From assembly GCA_030066975.1 (NCBI GenBank), contig JASJAO010000002.1, positions 62,001-126,000 of the forward strand: a stretch of 64,000 nt of DNA, given 5' to 3'. Shown one piece after another: positions 53,898-62,873 of the stretch. This DNA comes from Henriciella sp. (GTDB lineage Bacteria; Pseudomonadota; Alphaproteobacteria; Caulobacterales; Hyphomonadaceae). The position numbers were made by a program, and so were the translations under genes. Position 1 is the first letter of the stretch. Each line of letters starts with the position of its first letter. The notes under the pieces were generated by a model. It saw only the letters and a program-made list of their open reading frames with translations, made no database searches and had not been told where the DNA came from.

Positions 53898-54980
53898 ATG
53901 AGCGACACATCGCATCAACTGGATCGCACTGTCGACGGACAGCCCGTGTTTCGGCGTCAATTCGACAAGGGCGACGGTCGAGATCTGTTCCTGTACGGCT
54001 ATACACCGCATCAGGCAGAGCCGGTCGAAGGCGAGCCTCTGGACCGGGTCGCCGGATCAGAATTGCGCAAGCATCCCCTGCGCGGCGACTGGTCGATCTA
54101 TGCTGCAGGTCGCCAGAACAGGACCTATAAGCCGGAGGCCGCGTCCAATCCGCTCGCGCCCAGCCGCCCCGGCGCGCCGCTGACCGAGATCCCGTTTGAG
54201 ACCTTTGATCTGGCGGTGTTCACCAACCGGTTTCCGAGCCTCTATGGCGAAGCCTCGGCACCCGCGCCAAGCGATTTGGAAACCGCTGCCGCGACCGGCG
54301 CGTGTGAAGTGATCGTCTATGCGCCGGAGGCGGAAGGGTCACTGGCAACGCTCGGCCAGGCGCGTCGGCGCTTGCTGCTGGAAGCCTGGATTGACCGGTA
54401 TGAAGCCATGTTTGCAGCAGGCTGCGCTTTCGTTCTTCCCTTTGAGAATCGCGGCGATGAGGTCGGCGTGACGTTGCACCACCCGCATGGCCAGATTTAT
54501 GGCTTTCCGATTGTGCCCGGCCCGCAGCAGACCGCCGCTGACGCGTTCGAGGCGGGATACGATCTCAGCAAAGAGGTCGCCAGTTGGGGCGCCGATCTGG
54601 AAATCGCCCGCGCTGGCGGCGTCGTCTCCTATGTGCCTCCTTTTGCGCGGTTTCCCTATGAAGTGTGGATCTCAGCGATTGAGCCGGTTTCCGGCCCCTG
54701 GGCTTTCACAGAGGAGCAGGCAGACGGCTTTGCCCATCTACTCGGCGATACGGTTCGCCGCTACGATGCGTTTTTTGGACGCGAAACCCCGTGTATGCTC
54801 GGTTTGCACGCCGCGCCGTTTGGCCGCGATGGTCGCTTCCAGTTTACCGCGCAATTCTACCCGCTGCTGCGCGCGCCTGACCGGGTCAAATACCTCGCCT
54901 CAGTCGAGCAATCGACAGGTGTCTTCACGGTCGACATCATGCCAGAGCAAGCAGCACAGCGATTGAGAGCGGTCGAATGA
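53898..54980 (+). CDS. galT: Galactose-1-phosphate uridylyltransferase
   Basis: GalT exchanges UMP between UDP-glucose and galactose 1-phosphate in the Leloir pathway. The 360-residue protein has [20 protein letters not shown], the fragment [12 protein letters not shown], and the catalytic His motif [14 protein letters not shown], in which the second His of HPH is uridylylated. Later come [13 protein letters not shown] and [28 protein letters not shown]-like GGAGGA precedes the ATG. Its stop overlaps the galK start by four bases (ATGA). No galE gene is in the window. Confidence 0.94.
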   Translation: MSDTSHQLDRTVDGQPVFRRQFDKGDGRDLFLYGYTPHQAEPVEGEPLDRVAGSELRKHPLRGDWSIYAAGRQNRTYKPEAASNPLAPSRPGAPLTEIPFETFDLAVFTNRFPSLYGEASAPAPSDLETAAATGACEVIVYAPEAEGSLATLGQARRRLLLEAWIDRYEAMFAAGCAFVLPFENRGDEVGVTLHHPHGQIYGFPIVPGPQQTAADAFEAGYDLSKEVASWGADLEIARAGGVVSYVPPFARFPYEVWISAIEPVSGPWAFTEEQADGFAHLLGDTVRRYDAFFGRETPCMLGLHAAPFGRDGRFQFTAQFYPLLRAPDRVKYLASVEQSTGVFTVDIMPEQAAQRLRAVE

Positions 54981-56041
54981 GTCAGGGATCCTCTTTTGAG
55001 CAGGCTTTTGGCCGACCGGCCGATGCTTCTGGTTCAGCGCCCGGCCGCGTCAATCTGATCGGTGAACATACCGACTATAATGGCGGCGCGGTCCTGCCCG
55101 CCGCGCTGGAACGCCGAACAGAGGTCTGGCTGGCCCGCAGCGAGCCCCCCGTCATCTCGATCGTCTCAACGCGTTTTGAGCACAAGATTGAGCGCCCGGT
55201 GGGCGACCCAAAACGCGGCGACTGGACCGATTATGCGATGGGCGCGCTGGCAAAGGCGAGTGAGCTTGGATGGCTCACTGGCGGGGCCTGTCTCTACATT
55301 GACAGTGACGTTCCCGACGGGGCGGGCGTCTCTTCCTCTGCTGCCCTGATCACCGCGATCCTTCGCGCTGTTGCGACCATCGCCGACGTGGACGTCACGC
55401 CGGTCGACATCGCCAAGCATGCCCGCGCGGTGGAGAATGACTATATCGGCATGCCCTGCGGGATCATGGACCAGATGGCGGTCGGGCTGGCAGATCAGGG
55501 CAAAGCGCTGGCACTCGATACAAGTGATCTGAGCTATGACATCATCGATATTCCAACCGATTGGCGCTTTGTGGTCCTGCATTCCGGCATCAGACGGGAA
55601 CTCGCCGATGGACGCTACAAAGCCCGGTTCGAAGAGTGCAGCGCGGCGGCGGCGGCCCTTGGTACAGAGACGCTCTGCCGCCTCACTCCGGCGCAGATAG
55701 CAGCCGTGGCCACCTTGCCGGAAAACTTGCGCAAACGCACGACGCACGTCGTGAGCGAACATCAACGCACGGTCGCCGCCAGCGCGGCAATGCGGGCTGG
55801 GGATCTGGCGACTTTTGCGCAGCTGATGAATGAAAGTCACCGCTCCTATTCTGAGGATTTCGAAGCCTCGACGCCCGAGATTGATGCCCTGATCAAAGAT
55901 GCTCTGGAAGTTGGGGCATTGGGCGCCCGGCTAACCGGCGGCGGCTTTGGCGGCTGTCTGGTCGCCTTGATCGCCGCGCAGGACAGCGCTGCCTTCGTCG
56001 ATACGTTTCTGGCTAGGCACGAGGCCGTCTGGCGCGTGTGA
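54977..56041 (+). CDS. galK: Galactokinase
   Basis: GalK phosphorylates galactose to galactose 1-phosphate. The 354-residue GHMP kinase has APGRVNLIGEHTDYNGGAVLP, the substrate-binding motif, the ATP loop DVPDGAGVSSSAALITAIL, MPCGIMDQMAVGLADQG, and the C-terminal ARLTGGGFGGCLVALI. Length and motif order are normal. It is translationally coupled to galT through a four-base overlap, so kinase and transferase should be made together. It acts in the cytoplasm. Confidence 0.95.
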   Translation: MSQGSSFEQAFGRPADASGSAPGRVNLIGEHTDYNGGAVLPAALERRTEVWLARSEPPVISIVSTRFEHKIERPVGDPKRGDWTDYAMGALAKASELGWLTGGACLYIDSDVPDGAGVSSSAALITAILRAVATIADVDVTPVDIAKHARAVENDYIGMPCGIMDQMAVGLADQGKALALDTSDLSYDIIDIPTDWRFVVLHSGIRRELADGRYKARFEECSAAAAALGTETLCRLTPAQIAAVATLPENLRKRTTHVVSEHQRTVAASAAMRAGDLATFAQLMNESHRSYSEDFEASTPEIDALIKDALEVGALGARLTGGGFGGCLVALIAAQDSAAFVDTFLARHEAVWRV

Positions 56042-56115
56042 GGCGACCTGCCGGGTTTCCGCAACGGCGCGGTACAGCCTATGCTAGCCGACAGGATTGA
56101 ACAGAGGGCGCAGGA

Positions 56116-57306
56116 TTGAAAGCGGTCATTGTCGGCGGAGGAATAGGCGGTCTGACCGCCGCGCTCGCGCTCAGCCACTTTGGCTGGGACGTGGAGGTCC
56201 TGGAACAGGCGCCTGAGCTTGGTGAGATCGGCGCAGGGCTGCAGATCAGTCCAAACGCGATGAACGTGTTCGAGGCGCTGGATCTCTCACGGGCGCTGGA
56301 TGAGGTCGCTTTCCGGCCCGAAGCGATCGAAATCCGGATGGGGATGAGCGGCATGGACCTGCTCCGCATGCCGCTTGGGGAAAGGGCGATACAGCGCTGG
56401 GGCGCGCCCTACCTGCATATCCACCGCGCCGACCTCGTTGCCGTTCTGAAACAGGCCTTGAGCAAACAGGCATCGGCTTCGGTTCAACTCGGTGCGAACG
56501 TCACCGGCTATAAACAATCCGGTCAACACGCAGAGGCGGTGCTCAGTGATGGCAGATCGGTTCAGGGCGATCTTGTTATCGGTGCCGACGGCATTCACTC
56601 TGTCATTCGTGAGCAGATGCTGGGGCCAGACGCGCCGACTTTTACCGGCAATGTCGCCTGGCGCGCGGTCGTTCCAATCGAGAAGCTGGGACCACATGCG
56701 CCAAATCCCGTTGCCGGTGCCTGGATGGGACGCGGCAAACATGCCGTCACCTATTTGCTACGCCGGGGAGACCTCGCCAATCTGGTGGCCGTGGTTGAAC
56801 GAGGCGACTGGACCTCTGAAAGTTGGTCGGCGGAAGGGTCAAAGGAAGACGCGCTTCGAGACTTCACCGGCTGGCACCCGACGATCACAACCCTGCTTGA
56901 ACAGTCAGAGACGCTTTATCGATGGGCCTTGTATGACCGCCCGCCCCTGAAACGGTGGACCGATGGGCGGGTTGCGCTGTTAGGCGATGCGGCCCATCCG
57001 ATGTTACCTTTCATGGCCCAGGGCGCGGCGATGGCGATCGAAGACGCCTGGGTGCTCGCGGCGAACCTTGACCGGTACGAAAGCGTTTCGGCGGGGTTAG
57101 AAACTTATCAGGCAGAACGCCTCCCGCGGGCCACGCGGATTCAGGCGAGATCCCGCGCCAATGCCAGGACGTTTCATCAAAGAGGCCCGGCCGGGCGATT
57201 GATCAATTATGGCCCCATGTGGATAGGCGGACGGACCTTTCCCAGCCTGGGTCTTGCCCGATTGGACCCCGTTTATGGTCACGATGTCGTCAAATTGAGC
57301 CGTTAA
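56116..57306 (+). CDS. FAD-dependent aromatic hydroxylase-like monooxygenase
   Basis: The 396-residue protein resembles salicylate 1-monooxygenase and 3-hydroxybenzoate 6-hydroxylase. It shows the FAD fold KAVIVGGGIGGLTAALALSHFG, the ELGEIGAGLQISPNAM segment, the D-G motif LVIGADGIHSVIREQML, and the second FAD motif VALLGDAAHPMLPFMAQGAAMAIEDA. It likely hydroxylates an aromatic acid with NADH, but the substrate is unknown and no ring-cleavage genes are nearby. I read a TTG start at 56116, with GAGGGCGC upstream. It stands between galK and rpoH. Confidence 0.82.
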   Translation: MKAVIVGGGIGGLTAALALSHFGWDVEVLEQAPELGEIGAGLQISPNAMNVFEALDLSRALDEVAFRPEAIEIRMGMSGMDLLRMPLGERAIQRWGAPYLHIHRADLVAVLKQALSKQASASVQLGANVTGYKQSGQHAEAVLSDGRSVQGDLVIGADGIHSVIREQMLGPDAPTFTGNVAWRAVVPIEKLGPHAPNPVAGAWMGRGKHAVTYLLRRGDLANLVAVVERGDWTSESWSAEGSKEDALRDFTGWHPTITTLLEQSETLYRWALYDRPPLKRWTDGRVALLGDAAHPMLPFMAQGAAMAIEDAWVLAANLDRYESVSAGLETYQAERLPRATRIQARSRANARTFHQRGPAGRLINYGPMWIGGRTFPSLGLARLDPVYGHDVVKLSR

Positions 57307-57330
57307 TCCTCCAAATATCGCCGATAAACC

Positions 57331-57360
57331 CTTACATGAGCTGGGTTTAATCCCCATCTA
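57331..57360 (+). promoter_or_regulatory. Sigma-32-type promoter of rpoH
   Basis: CCCCATCTA (57352-57360) matches the heat-shock -10 consensus CCCCATNTA. CTTACA (57331-57336), 15 bases upstream, is a fair -35. It lies about 135 bases before the rpoH ATG. This would let the sigma factor amplify its own gene, as reported for Caulobacter. Confidence 0.55.
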
Positions 57361-57495
57361 TGCAAAAGCGCGATAGACCCTATGCGCTTATCAGGCAGAG
57401 ACGTCGCCGATAATCGGGGCTAAAAGCTCGCCAATACCAGAACCGGACCAGATGCCGATTATGCGGGTCTGCAAAGGGGAACAGGAGGACCAGAA

Positions 57496-58392
57496 ATGGC
57501 CAATAAAACACCCGGTAGCGCGCTGGCGCTGAGCCCAGAACAGGGCCTAAGCCGTTACTTAAGCGAAATTCGCAAATTTCCGATGCTCGCCAAGGACGAG
57601 GAATTCATGCTCGCCAAACGTTGGCAAGAGCACGAGGATTCTGAAGCGGCTGAAAAAATGGTCACCTCGCACCTGCGTCTCGTGGCGAAGATCGCCATGG
57701 GCTATCGCGGCTATGGCCTGCCCATGGCTGAAGTGATTTCTGAAGGCAATGTCGGCCTGATGCAGTCGGTGAAGAAGTTTGACCCGGACAAAGGCTTTCG
57801 CCTCGCGACCTATGCGATGTGGTGGATCCGTGCCTCAATCCAGGAATATATCCTGCGCAGCTGGAGCCTCGTAAAGCTCGGCACCACCGCTGCGCAAAAG
57901 AAGCTGTTCTTCAATCTGCGCCGCATGAAGGGCGAGATCAAAGCGCTTGATAACGCGCAGCTGAACCCCGATCAGGTCACAGAGATTGCGACCAAGCTGA
58001 ACGTATCTGAAAAAGACGTGATTTCGATGAATGGTCGGATGAGCGGCTCGGATGCCTCTCTGAACGCTCCGATGGGCGCCGAAGGCGATATGGAATGGGT
58101 CGATTGGCTCGCCGACGAAGAGCCGAACCAGGCCGAAACCTTCGCCCATACTCAGGAATTTGAGGCCCGCTTGGAACTGCTCGGCGCGGCTATGGCGGAC
58201 CTGTCTGAACGCGAACAGGACATTCTGACCAAACGCCGTTTGTCAGATGAGCCGCAGACGCTGGAAGAGCTGTCCGTGGTCTATAATGTAAGCCGCGAAC
58301 GCATCCGCCAGATCGAAGTGCGCGCGTTTGAAAAGCTGCAAAAAGCCATGCAGAAAATGGCAAAGGAACAAGGCCTGCCCGTCGGCGCCTAG
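57496..58392 (+). CDS. rpoH: RNA polymerase heat-shock sigma factor, sigma-32
   Basis: RpoH directs RNA polymerase to heat-shock promoters. The 298-residue protein has region 2 with HLRLVAKIAMGYRGYGLPMAEVI and RLATYAMWWIRASIQEYILRSW, the RpoH box QKKLFFNLRRMKG, region 3, and region 4 with LSEREQDILTKRRLSDEP and VSRERIRQIEVRAFEKLQ. Length and order are normal for alphaproteobacterial RpoH. AGGAGGAC precedes the ATG. A sigma-32-like promoter upstream suggests autoregulation. Confidence 0.96.
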   Translation: MANKTPGSALALSPEQGLSRYLSEIRKFPMLAKDEEFMLAKRWQEHEDSEAAEKMVTSHLRLVAKIAMGYRGYGLPMAEVISEGNVGLMQSVKKFDPDKGFRLATYAMWWIRASIQEYILRSWSLVKLGTTAAQKKLFFNLRRMKGEIKALDNAQLNPDQVTEIATKLNVSEKDVISMNGRMSGSDASLNAPMGAEGDMEWVDWLADEEPNQAETFAHTQEFEARLELLGAAMADLSEREQDILTKRRLSDEPQTLEELSVVYNVSRERIRQIEVRAFEKLQKAMQKMAKEQGLPVGA

Positions 58393-58399
58393 GACTCTG

Positions 58400-59047
58400 G
58401 TGCTACGGCTATTCAGTCTCGTCATTATTTTTGGATCGCTTTGTGGAATGCAAAGCTTGGCGCAAAGCGATCCAAATCGAGTTCAGCTCCCGTGTGAACG
58501 CGAACATATTCGAGCCCAGCACAAACTTTACTGCGATGCCGGTCGCAACTACGTTCGGCTGTCTCATGTCTCTGTCATCGAAGACTGGGGGCGGGATTAC
58601 TTTGCTCAGACTGGAACGCCGCTAGTTTACCTGGATGGTTCCGGCAAGGAGAATCGCAGGCTTTGGCCGCACCGCAGTCATGGATCGGGCGATCAACTGG
58701 ATATCGCGCTGCCCTTTATAACGACCGATGAAACACCGCTTGTTCTCGCACCGACCCCCTTGGGTTATGGCAGCTACGAACCTCCAGTATTGACCGAACA
58801 GCCGTCCTGCGAAGGCAGCTCTCGTCCTGCTGATTTCGGCGATCCTCCGGGCGACCGCGAGTGGCGACTTGATTCGAACCGTATGAAGGTTCTTCTATCG
58901 ATAATCCTCGACTCCCCAAGCACGAGCCGCATATTTCTTGAGCCACATTTAACGGCTCGCTTAGGCTTCAAAGGTCATCCAAAGATTGGCTTCGCGGGGT
59001 GTTTCGCCGCCCGACACGATGACCATATCCACATTGTGTTGGAATAG
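58400..59047 (+). CDS. Secreted LAS-type metallopeptidase-like protein (murein endopeptidase-like)
   Basis: The 215-residue protein has a signal peptide (MLRLFSLVIIFGSLCGMQSLA) and a mature domain with two candidate zinc motifs. SHGSGDQLDIALPF gives His then Asp six residues later, and RHDDHIHIVLE gives D-x-x-H-x-H at the very end. This is the H...D and H-x-H pattern of LAS peptidases such as MepA and DD-carboxypeptidases. It may cut peptidoglycan in the periplasm. I chose the GTG at 58400, with AGGA seven bases before it; the frame runs back into rpoH. It lies eight bases after rpoH and may share its transcript. Confidence 0.6.
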   Translation: MLRLFSLVIIFGSLCGMQSLAQSDPNRVQLPCEREHIRAQHKLYCDAGRNYVRLSHVSVIEDWGRDYFAQTGTPLVYLDGSGKENRRLWPHRSHGSGDQLDIALPFITTDETPLVLAPTPLGYGSYEPPVLTEQPSCEGSSRPADFGDPPGDREWRLDSNRMKVLLSIILDSPSTSRIFLEPHLTARLGFKGHPKIGFAGCFAARHDDHIHIVLE

Positions 59048-59048
59048 G

Positions 59049-60266
59049 CTAACTCGTCGTTTCTTTCGCTTCTTCTGACCTGCCTGTCTCTTCTTCCGGG
59101 GCAGGTGGGTCGAGGAATTCAGGTCGGTGGCCAAGCATGACCGAGGCCACCAGGGCCGCAATGCCGACAATGAAGACCACGACCGCGACAATGCCGCCGC
59201 CTATGCCGAGGGTGCGCGAGAGGTAGGCGATGATCTGCTCATATTGCAGCACGCCCAGGACCGCCGCCAGCGCACCGGCGCCTTTCAGCGCGATTTCCAT
59301 CTGGCTTGGATAGGTCCGCAAATGGAAAAAGATCAGCAACAGGCTCCAGATCCCGAAGCCGAGCGCGTAGAGCGGCGCCGTAACCCGATACACGTTCGAA
59401 GAGCCGTCACTGGTCAACAGCGAAAATGTGTCGAGATATGAGGCATTCATCAGCGGCCAGAGCAGCATCAGTGCGCCGCCGACTGCAATCGGGAAGGACA
59501 CGTTCTGAACCGCCGCGCCATAGAGGTGGGTTAACCGCTTGCGCAGCCGGACCAGAAGAATGCCAACTGCCAGAAGCGTCAAAAGGAACGTCATTTTGAA
59601 CGGAATGATCAGGCGGTGAATGCCTGCAAGATCCGATGGAGCGGCGGCATGCGACGCGTTGATGAACTCCCTGAATCGGGTTCGCGCGGCGCAGCATTCT
59701 TTCACCGATATGATGGTGCCGGTTGGAAAGCAGAGTTTTTGCTCATCCGCCGCAACCGCGAACTGTAGCCACTCTGCGTCGCAATTGGACTGAAATTCCG
59801 ACAGGCCGCCTTCAGAGAGCGCATTGATCTTCATCTTGACCAGGATTTCCTGCACCGAGGCCCGGCGCAGCGCGTCATTCTCGCTCATCACGCCTCGATC
59901 CGCTGTGAGCGCTGCAGGTGAGACCTCAAACAGCGACCGCGCATTGCTCGATCCAAAGGCCGATGACAGGAACACCGACAAACACGTCACAACAAGGACC
60001 ACAGCGGCCAGTGTGGCCTGTCCCAGCTTCACTTTGCCCCACAAAAGAGCATCCACGATCAGCACAGTGGGGCGCCAGAAAGCAACCAGAGCCAGAAAGC
60101 CGACAATCGGGAAGAACAGAAAATTATGCGCAAACAGCGTGGCCATGCGAATGCCGAGCCGCTCTGGCCCGAACTCTATCAGGAGCGCTCCGGTCTCGAC
60201 CAGAAAAGCGAGATAAAAGACAGCAAAAACAACTGTTACGATGATACGCGAACTCAACCGGGTCAT
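59049..60266 (-). CDS. Polytopic membrane protein, hypothetical
   Basis: I do not recognise the family. The 405-residue protein has about eight membrane helices: three in the N-terminal part (from IIVTVVFAVFYLAFLVETGAL), a soluble loop of about 110 residues with four cysteines (residues ~120-225, including CDAEWLQF, LCFPTG and ECCAARTRF), then further helices (MTFLLTLLAVGILLV onward) and a short acidic tail ending EEAKETTS. The loop probably faces the periplasm with disulfides. It ends one base after the LAS-like gene stop, tail to tail. Confidence 0.65.
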   Translation of the reverse strand: MTRLSSRIIVTVVFAVFYLAFLVETGALLIEFGPERLGIRMATLFAHNFLFFPIVGFLALVAFWRPTVLIVDALLWGKVKLGQATLAAVVLVVTCLSVFLSSAFGSSNARSLFEVSPAALTADRGVMSENDALRRASVQEILVKMKINALSEGGLSEFQSNCDAEWLQFAVAADEQKLCFPTGTIISVKECCAARTRFREFINASHAAAPSDLAGIHRLIIPFKMTFLLTLLAVGILLVRLRKRLTHLYGAAVQNVSFPIAVGGALMLLWPLMNASYLDTFSLLTSDGSSNVYRVTAPLYALGFGIWSLLLIFFHLRTYPSQMEIALKGAGALAAVLGVLQYEQIIAYLSRTLGIGGGIVAVVVFIVGIAALVASVMLGHRPEFLDPPAPEEETGRSEEAKETTS

Positions 60267-60362
60267 ACACTTCCCTCTCCGCCCGCGAAGATTACAGGTT
60301 TTTGAAGTGGGTCAAGTCACCCCCTTGCTCATAGGTCGGGTTTCATCGCAGATGTGGCGATC

Positions 60363-61157
60363 ATGCCGTCCCCCATTCTGATCTCTGACCCAGCCGATCC
60401 GCGTCTGGCGGCCTATACATCGATCCGTGAGCGCGATCTGACGGGACGCCGCGACGGCCGGTTTATTGTCGAGGGAAAAGTGACACTGAAAGTCCTGATC
60501 ACCCGGTCTCGGTTTGAGGTGGAGAGCGTCCTGCTGGCAGACAGCCGCGTCGCGGTGTTGGCGGATGATCTTGCCACACTACTACCGCATGTGCCCGTTT
60601 ATACCGCGCCGCAGTTGGTCATGGACCAGGTCGCCGGATTTGCCATTCATCGCGGCGTCCTCGCCTGCGCCAAAAAGGGGACGCCAACGCCGCTTGAGGC
60701 GTTCACAGATGCCAAGACCCTGCTGCTTCTGAACGACGTCTCCAATCATGACAATGTCGGCGCGGCCTTTCGCAATGCCGCGGCGTTCGGCGCAGACGGG
60801 GTTCTGCTGGATACGCGGTCCTGCGATCCGCTTTACCGTAAGGCCATCCGCGTATCGGCCGGGACCAGCCTGTGGCTCCCCTTCCATCACGGTGGCAGTG
60901 GCGATGTCCAGATCGACACGCTGACCGGCGCCGGGTTTGAAGTCTGGGCGATGACCCCGCGAGCGGATGCAGAGCCGCTACCCCCAGGACCGCGACCGGA
61001 CAAACTCGCCATTCTGCTCGGCGCCGAGGGGCCTGGCCTGCCGGACAGTTTGATCAGCAAAGCGCGGGCGGTTCGCATCCCAATGCGGACAGATATGGAC
61101 AGCTTGAACGTCGCGACCGCCGGCGCGATTGCTCTGTCGCGCGTCTACCAAGGCTGA
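60363..61157 (+). CDS. SPOUT (TrmH-family) RNA 2'-O-methyltransferase
   Basis: The 264-residue protein methylates a ribose 2'-hydroxyl in tRNA or rRNA using S-adenosylmethionine. The SpoU motifs are clear: NDVSNHDNVGAAFRNAAAFGAD (motif 1, with N and R), LAILLGAEGPGLPDSL (motif 2) and VRIPMRTDMDSLNVATAGAIAL (motif 3, part of the knot). The N-terminal about 95 residues form the RNA-binding substrate domain. The start is uncertain: ATG 60363 or GTG 60354, neither with a strong ribosome-binding site. The target RNA is unknown. It converges on the hydrolase gene with no gap. Confidence 0.88.
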   Translation: MPSPILISDPADPRLAAYTSIRERDLTGRRDGRFIVEGKVTLKVLITRSRFEVESVLLADSRVAVLADDLATLLPHVPVYTAPQLVMDQVAGFAIHRGVLACAKKGTPTPLEAFTDAKTLLLLNDVSNHDNVGAAFRNAAAFGADGVLLDTRSCDPLYRKAIRVSAGTSLWLPFHHGGSGDVQIDTLTGAGFEVWAMTPRADAEPLPPGPRPDKLAILLGAEGPGLPDSLISKARAVRIPMRTDMDSLNVATAGAIALSRVYQG

Positions 61158-62105
61158 TCAGCGCACGGGGGTGGCGGTCAGTTCGCGGATCTTGGCCGCG
61201 ATCGCATCGGCCTCTCCATGATGGGGCATATGCCCTTCATCAGCGAGCTTTACGAGTTCCAAGCCTTCAACCTGATGCTTGAGCTTGCCAACGTGCAGGG
61301 GCGGACTGATCACGGTGTCCAGCGCGCCGGAATAGACCACGACGGGAACCTGAATGTCCGGATACCGCGCCTGCTGCGCCGCCATCTCAGCACGCAGAGC
61401 GTTCACATCCAGCGCATTGGCCCGGAACTGCGACGGCCTGAACAGAAGGCCAACGCCTGACTTTTCAAAATAGCCCTCCGGTGCAGGCTGCGGCGAAAAT
61501 ACGTTTGAAATGCCAGCCTTGACCTGCGGCGGGCCGACAATTGGGACCAGTTGGCTGAACGCCGGGCCGATCAGGGGATGACCGGCATACTGGTTATACC
61601 AGGCTTCACCGCCACCGCCCCAGTCGTGACTGACCGGTGCAAGCAGGACCAGCCCGTCGACCAGATCCGGAAAGTCGAGCGCGACCCGAAGCGCCACCGC
61701 TCCCCCAAAAGAGTGACCAACCACAATCGCGCGCTCACCCGGCGCAAGCGCTTCCAGGGCACCGGCCATCTGAGCGGCCTGTACGCCCAACTCGTGTGCG
61801 TTTTTCGGTCGCTCGGAGTACCCGTGACCCGGACGATCTGCCATCAGGACGCGGTGCGTGTCTTCCAGTTGCGGTGCCAGCGTCCAGGTATATTCGCGCG
61901 CATTGGCCGACGCCCCGTGGATCATCAGGACCACCGGTCCCTGCTCGCCTGCCTCGATGACATGAACATCTGCGCCATTCACCGGAACCCTCACCGCAGA
62001 CGCAGGATGGTCATTCTGCACACTGCGCACATACCGACCGCTATTGGCCAGCAAACCGACCGTTATGATCCCCAGCAGCACAGCGGTATAGAGCATGAGC
62101 CTCAA
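61158..62105 (-). CDS. Membrane-anchored alpha/beta hydrolase
   Basis: The 315-residue protein starts with one membrane segment (MLYTAVLLGIITVGLLA), which anchors it with the enzyme part in the periplasm. The hydrolase fold shows VVLMIHGASANAREY (oxyanion region), MADRPGHGYSERP, the nucleophile elbow VVGHSFGGAVALRVAL, the acid in VVYSGALDTVISPP, and the His in LADEGHMPHHGEAD. The substrate is unknown; esterases and lactonases share this layout. Its ATG overlaps the stop of the TPR gene by four bases, so the two are coupled. Confidence 0.82.
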   Translation of the reverse strand: MRLMLYTAVLLGIITVGLLANSGRYVRSVQNDHPASAVRVPVNGADVHVIEAGEQGPVVLMIHGASANAREYTWTLAPQLEDTHRVLMADRPGHGYSERPKNAHELGVQAAQMAGALEALAPGERAIVVGHSFGGAVALRVALDFPDLVDGLVLLAPVSHDWGGGGEAWYNQYAGHPLIGPAFSQLVPIVGPPQVKAGISNVFSPQPAPEGYFEKSGVGLLFRPSQFRANALDVNALRAEMAAQQARYPDIQVPVVVYSGALDTVISPPLHVGKLKHQVEGLELVKLADEGHMPHHGEADAIAAKIRELTATPVR

Positions 62106-62632
62106 ACCCGGCGGCCTTCTAAAGCCTGTTGAATACGCGCGACGCCGCGCTTGGCGGATGGAAAATGCGGATAAAGCTCCAGCGCCTTTTCATAGGCGAC
62201 CAGCGCCTCATCTTCCGCGCCGAGGCTCTCCAACACTGCGCCAAGACCGCCCCAGGCGCCGAAATGGCGTGGCTCAAGGCGCAGCGCTTCATTCACGTCC
62301 CGCAGCGCTTCGGCATAGTTTTCTTTGGCCAGGAACAAGGTCGCCCGACGGTTCCACGCCTCTGCATAGTTCGGCTGAATAGCGATCACGCGGTCATAGA
62401 GCGCATGCGCATGCTCCAGATCCCCCATCGCCTGGGCGTTTACCGCCCGCTCCATCACCAGATCCGCTGCAGCCGATCCGCTTTCCATCCACGCGGCCCA
62501 GATATCGAGCGCGGTATCATTCGCCTCTTCTTCAGTCGGCGCATCGCGCAACGTTTCGAACATTTCATCCGAAGGTCCGAAGTCTGGGCCGGAGACGAGA
62601 ATCAAGCCGGCAAAGGCGAGCGCTTTGATCAT
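62102..62632 (-). CDS. Periplasmic TPR protein
   Basis: The 176-residue protein has a short signal peptide (MIKALAFAGLILVSG) and three tetratricopeptide repeats from about residue 65 on: ALYDRVIAIQPNYAEAWNRR, ALRDVNEALRLEPRHFGAWG and ALVAYEKALELYPHFPSAKR. TPR domains bind partner proteins. It is translationally coupled to the hydrolase gene, so the two may form a complex at the membrane, which is an inference. It reads away from the candidate small RNA at 62735-62871. Confidence 0.75.
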   Translation of the reverse strand: MIKALAFAGLILVSGPDFGPSDEMFETLRDAPTEEEANDTALDIWAAWMESGSAAADLVMERAVNAQAMGDLEHAHALYDRVIAIQPNYAEAWNRRATLFLAKENYAEALRDVNEALRLEPRHFGAWGGLGAVLESLGAEDEALVAYEKALELYPHFPSAKRGVARIQQALEGRRV

Positions 62633-62734
62633 GAAGTGAAATATGATCTGGCCTTACAAAGGTGCAAGAGAAAAAACTGTAACGAGATGCCGTATTATTT
62701 CTACTTTAACGGGATTTTTTACGATTTAGCAGCA

Positions 62735-62871
62735 TTTCCCGTTTAGGTTGATTTTTGTCGCAGGCGGTTCTCCATGGCCGTACGGACAGCTCATTGCCTG
62801 GATTCCCGCCCCTCTATCCAGGCAGACTTCTAAGCGGGACGGAGTGACACACTGCGTCCCGCTTTTTTTTT
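62735..62871 (+). ncRNA. Candidate small RNA with terminator
   Basis: A rightward terminator (62832-62871) lies where no plus-strand gene has been read for 1.7 kb, so it probably ends a short RNA. Before it is a perfect nine-bp hairpin, TGCCTGGAT (62795-62803) with ATCCAGGCA (62816-62824), whose loop TCCCGCCCCTCT is C/U-rich and could pair with Shine-Dalgarno sequences. TTAACGG at 62706-62712 resembles a Caulobacter-type -35, but no good -10 follows, so the 5' end is a guess. Confidence 0.4.
62832..62871 (+). terminator. Rho-independent terminator
   Basis: AAGCGGGACG (62832-62841) pairs with CGTCCCGCTT (62855-62864); inside, AGTG pairs with CACT around ACA. Nine Ts run from 62863 to 62871. 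The T-run is only on the plus strand; read leftwards the stem is followed by AGAAG, so it does not serve the gene on its right. Confidence 0.8.
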
Positions 62872-62873
62872 GC

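Noticed and set aside
53656-53901. A plus-strand frame ending at the galT start
   Set aside because: It covers the palindrome and the promoter region of galT and has no motif. Its four-base overlap with galT could suggest coupling, but GGAGGA belongs to galT.
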